The notes under the pieces: model-generated
Database searches by the model: none
Seen by the model: the letters and a program-made list of their open reading frames with translations, nothing else
Told to the model about the DNA's origin: nothing
Assembly (NCBI RefSeq): GCF_004379255.2
Contig: NC_056045.1
Span: forward strand, 11,187,593 to 11,251,592
Direction: 5' to 3'
Origin: Salvia splendens
Lineage: Eukaryota; Streptophyta; Magnoliopsida; Lamiales; Lamiaceae
Length of the DNA stretch: 64,000 nt
In this document: one piece after another, positions 20,943 through 28,822 of the stretch
Position numbering within the stretch: position 1 is the first letter of the stretch
Layout of the letters: the number at the start of each line of letters is the position of its first letter
Position numbers and translations under genes: made by a program

Positions 20943-23900
20943 TCAATTGTCTCGCCTTTTCCGCGTAAAAAAGCTACGGATACCCTTCCCGATTCTGGCG
21001 GTTGAGAGTCTAGACGGATGAGTATCTTGCACAACGACATTCTCTAAATCAACCCAGAAAATTTCGTCTCGCACAGATGCCCGAGGTGGAGAATGTTGGA
21101 CATCACTGAGACCGATGTCTTCGCCTGTACCACCAGTGTGGCTGACAGAATGACGACCTCGAACTGCAGATCTTGGTGGAGGTGGAGGCATAAAATCGTG
21201 ATCGGCATCATCAGTGTGACTGACAGAATGACGACCTCGAACTGCATATCTTGGTGGAGGTGGAGGCATAAAATCGTCAGCGGCATCATTTACCAACTGA
21301 GTATCCATCCTTGAAAGAGCATTCGGGCAGTTGCGCCTGTCGTGACCTGGTTGACGACAATGTTTACATCGGCGTCGGGCTCGTGGCTTGTCAGCTTCAC
21401 GGACATCCATCTGATTAGGAATCCTAGTAGTACGGTATCGACCGCGACTTTTAGGCATTAACTGAGCTCGTGAACATTGCAAAGTCCATTCAGGCACGGC
21501 CCAATAATCTTGGTGTCTGGGTGGATTGAACACCGTAGAATATTGGTGTACCCAAACACTTGTGCGGTATACGGGATCAACAAGCGACAGCATGTTGTCG
21601 TTTCTAAACCGCGCAACTACCGCTGCATGTGAACATGAAAGTCTCCACATCTGCCACTTTTGACATTTGCAGTGTGACTCCAAGTACTTTACCTTCCACT
21701 TATTAGCGCCCTTTCCACCAATTTGACGCTTTGTTCGAACCACATAATGGCCTGCAATTGTGTTGGGTGCTCTCATATTATGTAATTGACCTTTTGCATC
21801 ATTTTTGCACACCTTTTCATGCGCCCACGGGGTAAGTGGTGTGGCACACTGTGTTGATGCAATTGACCGGTCATTGAACCATTCTATTGTCCTCCAGAAT
21901 ATCATATCAATGCAAGCTTTAATTGGGAGTTGTCTTGCGTCTCTCAACACATTGTTGTAAGATTCCACAATATTAGTGGTCACCTCACCCCATCTTTTGT
22001 GTTTGTCATACGCTAGATTCCATTTTTCTAACTCCACGGCATCAAGGTACTGCAAAGCCTCGGTGTTGACGTTTCGAAGTAAACGACGTCTGATCTTAAA
22101 CTTGCGCTTCTTGGTAGCAATACCAATTTTCCAAACAAGTCTTTTGACCATGATACCTTTGTGATTCTGAAAAACATTCTTTCTAACATGTACCAAGCAA
22201 AATCTGTGATGACTCACATTGGGTTCTTCTTTCCATATGGGAGAATTCATTGCATCTATGATTCCCACATGCCTATCAGATATGACACATATTTCATGTT
22301 TTGCTACATGAAGTCTAATGCGTTCCATAAACTAATTCCAACTTTCTTTGGTTTCCTCATCAACAATGGCATATGCAACAGGCAAACATTTCTTATTAGC
22401 ATCAAATCCAACGGCAATAAGAATTTTACCTCGACATCGTCCACGTAGATGAGTTCCATCAACCGTTAAAACTGGTTTGCATAGTTGAAAAGCCTCCACA
22501 GCTGGTCCAAAAGCCCAGAATACGTACTTGAATACCTTGTTCATACCATTGCTTAATATGTCATCGTGCAACCATTCCACAATTGTGCCAGGATTTTGTC
22601 TTTGCATTTCATTCAAATAAGCTGGTAACACTTTGAACGACCACTCCCATCCACCGTATACAAGCTCAATCGCTGTCGTTCGAGCATACCATGCTTTCTT
22701 GTAACTAACTTTGACATGAAATCTATTGTCAATATCCACCACAATTGCTTTTACCTTGTAGCAAGGATCGTTTTCTATCTGATGTCGAACACTCAACGCT
22801 ATCATACCCGACGAAATATTAGCGTGCCCATTATAGTTACGATCCCCCATGCAAGTATGAGCAGTGCTAAAAACTCTAATTTGCCAGTGTTCATCATGCT
22901 TTCTCAGTGTTGCTCGGCACTTCCACAAACATTTCGGTAATGAGGTATCCTTCGGATTTCCTTGTGGCCACTTACAAACTGCATGCCATCTCTTTCCTTT
23001 ACTTTCAGCAACTGTATATTGTCGAATTTTTTCCAAATGCCAATGAGTCACAGCTGCCTTCAATTCCAACTTCGTTCTAAATTTAGTATGCAAACCGACA
23101 TTGCTAGGATCTTTTTCACTCCAATAATGCACACTGGGATCATCACGTTCAAAGTTTTTGTGATCAAAACTATCATATGGACCTGGTAAGGTGCGAAAAT
23201 AGTTGATTCCACGCTGTGGGAACTGTGGAACTACTCTTCCTCCAACCGCCATTCCACCAACTGATGTTTCTCCAACTGTTGTTTCTCCAAGTGGAATGGA
23301 TGGTCTTGAAGCAACAAATTGTTCATCATCCGACGGATAATCATCTGAGTCTGTACTAACCGGATCGGAATCTTCAGAATAATAAGGTGATTGTGGATCA
23401 AGAAAGTCGGCTTTATCATGACCTATTACGTCCTCAACCGCATCACAATTGTCACTTTCCCCTAAATGCACGCCCAGCTTCAAAATCTTGTGTTGCAGCA
23501 AAATATGGTTCTTGGGCTCTCGTAGACGTACCAACATCAAAATCTTATGTTGCAGCAAAATATGGTTCTTGGGCTCTCGTAGACGTACCAACATCATAAC
23601 TTATGACATGATGACTATGATGTTGAGTAATTGCCGAATACTCAATATATAATTCAATTAGACCTCCAATAACCATACTCTCACTAAACATTAGTTGCAT
23701 GCATACTTCGTCTAGTAGAACACCTACAAACGTGACTCCGGCTCCAAAGCATATTGTACGTTTCCATATTATTTGAATGTTGTTTTCATATATGATTATC
23801 CCCATCCTTTCACAAATTTTTTCCACAAGCTCATCGTACGAAATTGTTTCATCCAACATAATGAATCCTTTAGCAAAAGGAGGATCATACGAAATAACTG

Positions 23901-23949
23901 CTCCAGGAATTATCTTTCCACCCCAATATAAATTGACACACCACGTCAT
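20943..23949 (-). pseudogene. mudrA-like: MURA-type DDE transposase of the MULE, stop and frameshift
   Basis: Reading leftward from the ATG at 23949 (just after a TTGCAG acceptor), an N-terminal domain runs to about 23545. The next frame (23597-22332) gives an acidic linker, a CKWPQG..CLWKCRA zinc-binding-like region and the first catalytic Asp in VDGTHLRG (22458-22460). The frame then meets one in-frame TAG (22329-22331), at the point where MURA proteins read ESW-W-F, so TGG became TAG. It reopens with the second Asp in ISDRH (22275-22277), the Glu in NIVES (21963-21965), a SWIM finger (CKCQ..CSHAA) and a CCHC knuckle (CKHCRQPGHDRRNC). A proline-rich tail homologous to the PMD tail follows, with a 78-bp tandem duplication (21136-21291). 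A 57-bp duplication at 23481-23594 marks the frame change. Confidence 0.9.
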
Positions 23950-24021
23950 ACTATCTGCAATAATGTAAAACACAAATAAATATGTCTTATTTTTATATTC
24001 ATCATTATGTAGAGTGAGCCA

Positions 24022-24719
24022 AATATGCTAAATAATAATTCTATACAATAATAATTCTACACAATAATAATTCTGCATAATAATAATTCTACCCAATAAT
24101 AATTCTGCACAATATTTCAACTCAATTCACAACCAAATACAAACCCTAGCTAACTATCCAACAATTACTCAAATAATGTAAAAGATAAGCATACTAACCG
24201 AAAACAATATACAAATTTGGGAGAAAATAGCACCGATAGATGGATGGAGGGCGAATTCGCGTGGAGCAGTCTACCTTGGATAAGAGTGTGTGGGCTGAGT
24301 TTTTCGCGATTTGGGGGAGGAGAAGGGGATATATCAGATCTGTATAAAGCCGCCAATGACAGTGGCATTTTCTTTGAAACACGCCGACCACGTTGGCGTA
24401 TTTTATCAAAACGACATTCTACCTGGCGTTTTTACTTGAATAAACACGCCAACGAAAAAGGCGTTTTCTATTATACACGCCAATGCGAATGGCGTTTTAT
24501 ACTCAATACTGTATTTATAAAAAATACGACTAAAATACGTTGCAATTAAAAGACGCCAACGTAGTTGGCGTCTTAAATTAAAACCCGCAATTGTTGTTGG
24601 CGTTTTTACTTATAGAAACGCCAATGCGGTTGGCGTTTTTCCCATATATGGAACAGATAACAAAACGGGTACATTTCCGTTATTTCTGAGGCCAACTGGC
24701 CTAGAAATGCGATTTTCCC
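24022..24719 (-). repeat. MULE right terminal inverted repeat
   Basis: This is the inverted counterpart of 15604-16196. It is longer because a 16-18 bp unit (AATAATAATTCT plus a variable ACACA/GCACA-type part) is reiterated about five times at 24032-24112. It holds about eight palindromic units at 24345-24645. It leads into the MURA gene and probably carries its promoter. Confidence 0.9.
24345..24645. repeat. Palindrome cluster in the right terminal repeat
   Basis: About eight units start near 24349, 24378, 24406, 24442, 24473, 24549, 24581 and 24615. Two are clean: AAAGACGCCAAC..GTTGGCGTCTT and AAACGCCAA..TTGGCGTTT. They have the same core as the left repeat and the central array. Confidence 0.85.
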
Positions 24720-24729
24720 ATGGAGTTTA

Positions 24730-26114
24730 TGAGTAAAATTGGGCCACTTAATTTCTTTTAATTGGGCCACTCCTTTGGGGTCAAGGACATAATTTGTTGG
24801 GCTAATGTTTTACTTAAAATGGAAGCTTGGGCCAGAAAATATTAAATGAAGGAATGGATTAATTGCTTTACGTTGGGCCTGCTGTGTCAAATTAATTCCC
24901 TGGCCCTCCTAATGTTTTGCCCGGTCAAATAATTGATGGTCCGCTAATTAATCCCGCGATGATAAATTTAATTCCTGGACTTTAGTTTAGTGCTCAAATA
25001 ATTGATGTAGGAAATGGTATGCTAATTAATTCCATAATGATGAATAGACCTCAGATTTATTTTAGTGCTAGAATAAGTTGCGTAGAAGATAACGCTCTCT
25101 TTGTTATACGAATAATTGGTAGACCTCCACATAAAATTAAATCACACGATTTAATTAATACTCAAAGACTTTTCTATGAAATAAGGAAAGATAATAAAAT
25201 GATCGTGCACTTAGGATGCATTCACGTTAAGTTTATTTGGCTTCTCAAGTATAATTAAGTATTATCTTTATTTCTAAAGGGACGTCTTCGCACGTCGTTT
25301 AAGACCAAATCAAGGAACTTTTCAGCTAAGGAAATAGCTTTTGAGGTGGGCATTCCTTTTTAAACGTGACTTTAACATGCTTATGTGAAAAATTCTATAC
25401 ATGTTTTTGTCATGCCATGTTTTACTTTTATAAATACATATATGATTGGCTTTGCCAATCATGTTAAATCGAATTCGGTTCCCAGTAGGGCCACAAACCC
25501 TACTCGGACTAGTGTACACATATGGGGATCGTGTGCTAGCTTTCGAGTTGGCCGGTCCAGTGACTGTTGTGGAATGTGGCCACATTCCCGATTCACATAC
25601 GTTCAGATATGATATCTATGTTTATGTGATTGCGCAATCAATTTTATTAATTAAAGGAATTTTAGTGACGTGGGCCTTTTGAGTAAAACCCTGTGTTTAC
25701 TTAACTGAGACTGACAAAATATTAGTGAAACTTATGATTTTTGGAAATATGTCCACTGAGTATATCAAGTACTCAACTCTACATGTTTCTTTTCTAACGT
25801 GCGGGTTGAACACGAACGAGGAGGCGAAGGTGTTGAGAAATAGTATTAATAAGTAGCAATAGGTAGCCCAAAGAAGTGTGTCTTCACACATACTTCTTTT
25901 TCTTGGTCTCTTCCGTTGCATTAGGAATTTTGTACTAGGGGCTTATAAACCTAGATAACTTACTCTGATTTTTGTCATGCCATGTATCACTTTCGTTTTT
26001 CAAAAACTAATGTTTGAACTTGACTTTACACTTATGCTTACCCTTTGATCTTCAAGTTTATTTTAGTCACGATATGGCCACGCTCACTATCACTAATAAG
26101 ATGTGGTCGTGACA
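24730..26114 (-). mobile_element. Right part of the long LTR (family A) split by the MULE
   Basis: It continues the LTR interrupted at 15603. GGAATGTGGCCACATTCC, GGACTAGTGTACAC and the terminal GTCGTGACA (26106-26114) match the solo LTR at 44124-47293 in reverse orientation. No coding frame was recognised. Confidence 0.65.
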
Positions 26115-26133
26115 CTACTCATGCATAATATGA

Positions 26134-27824
26134 GAGCATCCACAATAGTTAGGACTTCCCCACGGACTAGTACTAGGACTTCCCAAAAACACCTTTTGCC
26201 ACGTCATAAGGACTTCCCACCCCACTGCCACATCACTAGGACTTCCCACTGCACAATAGTGGACTAAAACTAGGACAAGCACTAGGACTTCCCAACAACA
26301 CAATTTCACATTTTTATACGGAATTTAATATGAAATTCAAAATTCGACACGAATACGAGGAAAATGCAATCATAATTTCATTATAAAAACATTAAAAAAA
26401 TACAATTAAAAAAAAACAATTACATCGTAAATATCAACGTGCATTCTTCCTCTCCCAAATTCTTCAATTATATCCTGCTGGAGTCGAATATGGGCTTCTT
26501 GTTGGCGCATGTCGGCATGGGCTTGGAGCCGCCCGACGTCATCATGAGGTATCCCCATGCGTACATTGGCGGTGGCCACGCCGTGGCTTGATCCGGTGGC
26601 ATCTTCATTGGTCCAATCAGTCAGTTCTGGACCTTCTTGTTTGACAATCATGTTGTGCATGATAATACACGCGTACATGATATCAGCAATGTAGTCGTCA
26701 TACCACAAACGGGTTGGACCCTTCACCGGCCTCCCATCGAGCTAGGAGCACACCAAATGCCCGCTCCACATCCTTGCGCGCTGCCTCCTGTCGACTCGCA
26801 AAGTAGACCTTCTTATCTTCGAGCGGACATCTGATCGTCTTCACAAAGACGGGCCACCTAGGGTATATCCCATCCGCCAAATAGTAGCCCATATGATGTT
26901 GGTTCTCGTTGGCAATAAAACTGATGGTCGGACCAACGCCCTGGCACTGCTCGTTGAAAAGGGGCGACGACTGGAGGACGTTGACGTCGTTGTTCCCTCC
27001 GGCTACCCAAAATATGCATGCCAAATCTAAAGCCGGTAGTCAGCTACAGCTTCGAGGATCATCGTCGGATTCTTGCCTTTGAAGCCGATCGTGTAGTGAC
27101 CCTTCCAAGCGGTGGGGCAGTTCTTCCACTCCCAATGCATGCAATCTATATTGCCCAACATCTCAGGAAACTCGTGCACCGTCCCGTGCGTATCCATCAG
27201 TTTCTGACCATTTTCTGGGGATAGGCTTCCGCAGGTACGTCTCCCTGAATATTTGAATGACGTCTCCCCGGATACTGGAGACATTCGCGGGCTGCTCGCT
27301 CAAATAGTCCTCAAACAACCGTTGGTGTGTAGCGACGTGGTTCCGGGGTACTACTGCTCGATGCTGGATGGGGCGAGGTATCGCCGGCTGCTGTTGCTGC
27401 TGCTGCGAGACCGCCCTCATCATGTGGTTTATCTCAACGGACGTATACGCCTGTAACTGTTCGCGGATTTGCCGCACCACCACTACCGCAACCACTACCA
27501 CTAGCCATTTCGAGATGTCGAGAAATGTAGCTGAAGAAGAGAAACTCGTTAATACAAGTGGTGCGAATGAAAAAGAAACGAAACGAGCCGTATCTATAGA
27601 GTTTTTAAAAAAATAAAAATAAAAAAACCGCTCGTCCGTCGGGTGCCCGCAATAGCGGACGAGACGGCGGACGAGCTGACGGAGGAGCGGGATATACGAC
27701 GGACGAGGGGTCATCCGCCCAGCTCATCCGCGAGCCTCTCGCCGGTCACAATAGTGGACGAGCGCGACGGACGAGCAGCTCGCCGGTCGCTCATACGCCG
27801 GCTCGTCCACTATTGTGGATCCTC
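26134..27824 (-). mobile_element. PIF/Harbinger DNA transposon, transposase-only copy
   Basis: The ends GAGCATCCACAATAGTTAGG and CGTCCACTATTGTGGATCCTC are inverted. A perfect TGA duplication flanks it (26131-26133 and 27825-27827). The transposase reads leftward. The end beside its N-terminus is rich in GGACGAG motifs. The other end repeats AGGACTTCCC five times. Element 2434-4333 shows the same asymmetry. No MYB-like gene is inside. Confidence 0.9.
26420..27510 (-). pseudogene. PIF/Harbinger DDE transposase, internally deleted
   Basis: Reading leftward: an N-terminal Gly/Ser start (about 27510), EQLQAYTSVEINHMM with a Gln run, then a jump from LSEQP directly to [10 protein letters not shown]. 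About 100 residues present in the copy at 2755-4008 are lost. The core follows: [13 protein letters not shown] (first Asp), [40 protein letters not shown] (second Asp) and DVERAFGVLLARW (Glu). Several frame changes separate these pieces. It is non-functional as it stands but less eroded in its catalytic half than the first copy. Confidence 0.85.
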
Positions 27825-27827
27825 TGA

Positions 27828-28055
27828 AGTTAAAATAATCACACGAATTTATTATAAACAAATAGTTAAACGAATACTAAAATGCTTCGTAGCAATGTTT
27901 TACACACCAGTTTTTCGCTTCCCAGAAAAATTGTGCATTTGTCTCTCACATATGCTTGCTTCAAATTGATTGCTAACTAAGCTAATGAGCAGATGATCAA
28001 GACTATATTTTTCCATACCTTTGCTCCTGATATATTAATAACTTAATCAATTGTG
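27828..28055. other. Spacer, probable 3' flank of the RADIALIS-like gene
   Basis: AT-rich sequence lying downstream of the leftward RADIALIS-like gene. No polyadenylation signal could be assigned with confidence. Confidence 0.4.
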
Positions 28056-28223
28056 TCAATTCTCCTTATAATTAGGCAGTGGCACCTTCCCCAACTCAAT
28101 TTGTTGGATGTCTTCCACAAGCTTCTTGTAATGGCACTTCACATCCTCCACCGTCTTGCCGCAGCCGACCGCCGCCGCAAGATTCTTCCACCACTCCAGC
28201 GTCTTTTTGTCGTACACGGCCAT
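28056..28223 (-). CDS. RADIALIS-like SANT/MYB protein lacking its first helix
   Basis: A 55-codon frame reads MAVYDKKTLEWWKNLAAAVG at its start and ends LVEDIQQIELGKVPLPNYKEN in two overlapping parts. RADIALIS-type single-SANT proteins have the same core (AVYDKDTPDRW..A.AV, EEVK.HYE.LVEDI..IESGKVP.PNY), normally preceded by a W-x-x-x-x-NK-x-FE-x-AL helix that is absent here. The Met sits where the family has ...ALAVYDKDT. A TATA box 87 bp upstream and an AT-rich leader suggest the frame is transcribed from this start. It could be a truncated paralogue, a pseudogene or a competitor microprotein. RADIALIS acts by competing for MYB partners, so a shorter form is conceivable but unproven. It is too short for a 60-residue ORF filter. 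Confidence 0.75.
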   Translation of the reverse strand: MAVYDKKTLEWWKNLAAAVGCGKTVEDVKCHYKKLVEDIQQIELGKVPLPNYKEN

Positions 28224-28309
28224 TTTTAATTATCAATTTATCTTGATATAAGACAAACAAGTTAATATTTTTGTGATGGATTGTGAGTTTTTGACATACT
28301 TGCTAGTCC

Positions 28310-28317
28310 TATTTATA
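28310..28317 (-). promoter_or_regulatory. TATA box of the RADIALIS-like gene
   Basis: Minus-strand TATAAATA lies 87 bp upstream of the ATG at 28223. Its position fits a short leader. Motif only, no transcript evidence. Confidence 0.5.
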
Positions 28318-28421
28318 CCAATGGGGAGACCTAGTTTTGATGCAGTTAGAAATGGGTCGCTCATCCCCTAAAAGGTTTTATAAGAGGGTGGGTATTCAAG
28401 AATGTACATTGGACTTCCACA

Positions 28422-28712
28422 TGTTGGAAAAAGAAATCATAAATTAGCCGCCCATCATTCATTAGCCGCCCATCATTCATTACAGTGGAGTTCCTAGAAT
28501 ATATTTATGTGTGTAGAGTTCCTAGTTGTGGTAGAGTTCCAATATCCATTTATTGATGTACTCCAAGGGACTCAAATCTCCCTATAAATACTAGGGAGAT
28601 GAGCATTTCAAAATAGAAGAAAAAAAACATACAATAAACTTATCTTTCTTCCTCCTACTACTAAAATGCTTTACCAATCTTTCAATATCTCTCTCGATTA
28701 CCATCTTTAAGA
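28422..28712 (+). repeat. 5' LTR of the copia element at 28422-34174
   Basis: The LTR starts TGTTGG. A TATAAATACTAGG promoter-like motif lies near 28584. It carries a tandem copy of an 18-bp unit that is absent from the 3' LTR. Confidence 0.95.
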
Positions 28713-28822
28713 TGGTATCAGAGCAGGATATATCAGTTTGGGACTCAGAACAATGTCATCATAGTCCCGATCATACCCTTCTCGGCCCTTTCTAAAACCT
28801 GCAAAACCAACACAAACTCAAT

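Larger units (their letters stand above)
15604..24719. mobile_element. Mutator-like element (MULE) carrying a PMD gene and a MURA transposase gene
   Basis: A perfect 10-bp direct repeat, ATGGAGTTTA, lies at 15594-15603 and 24720-24729. Just inside it the ends GGGAAAATCG and CGATTTTCCC are inverted and begin long terminal repeats. Inside are a rightward plant-mobile-domain gene (16474-20067) and a leftward MURA gene (23949-20943), converging on a palindrome-rich spacer. Removing the solo LTR (16861-18322) leaves an element of about 7.65 kb. Two convergent genes driven from long terminal repeats is the plan of maize MuDR, but here the partner gene is a PMD gene in place of mudrB. Both genes carry lesions, so this copy is probably not autonomous. 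Confidence 0.92.

Noticed and set aside
26134..27824. Chimeric Harbinger element made from two families, because its ends have different subterminal repeats
   Set aside because: The copy at 2434-4333 shows the same asymmetry relative to the transposase, so it is a family trait.
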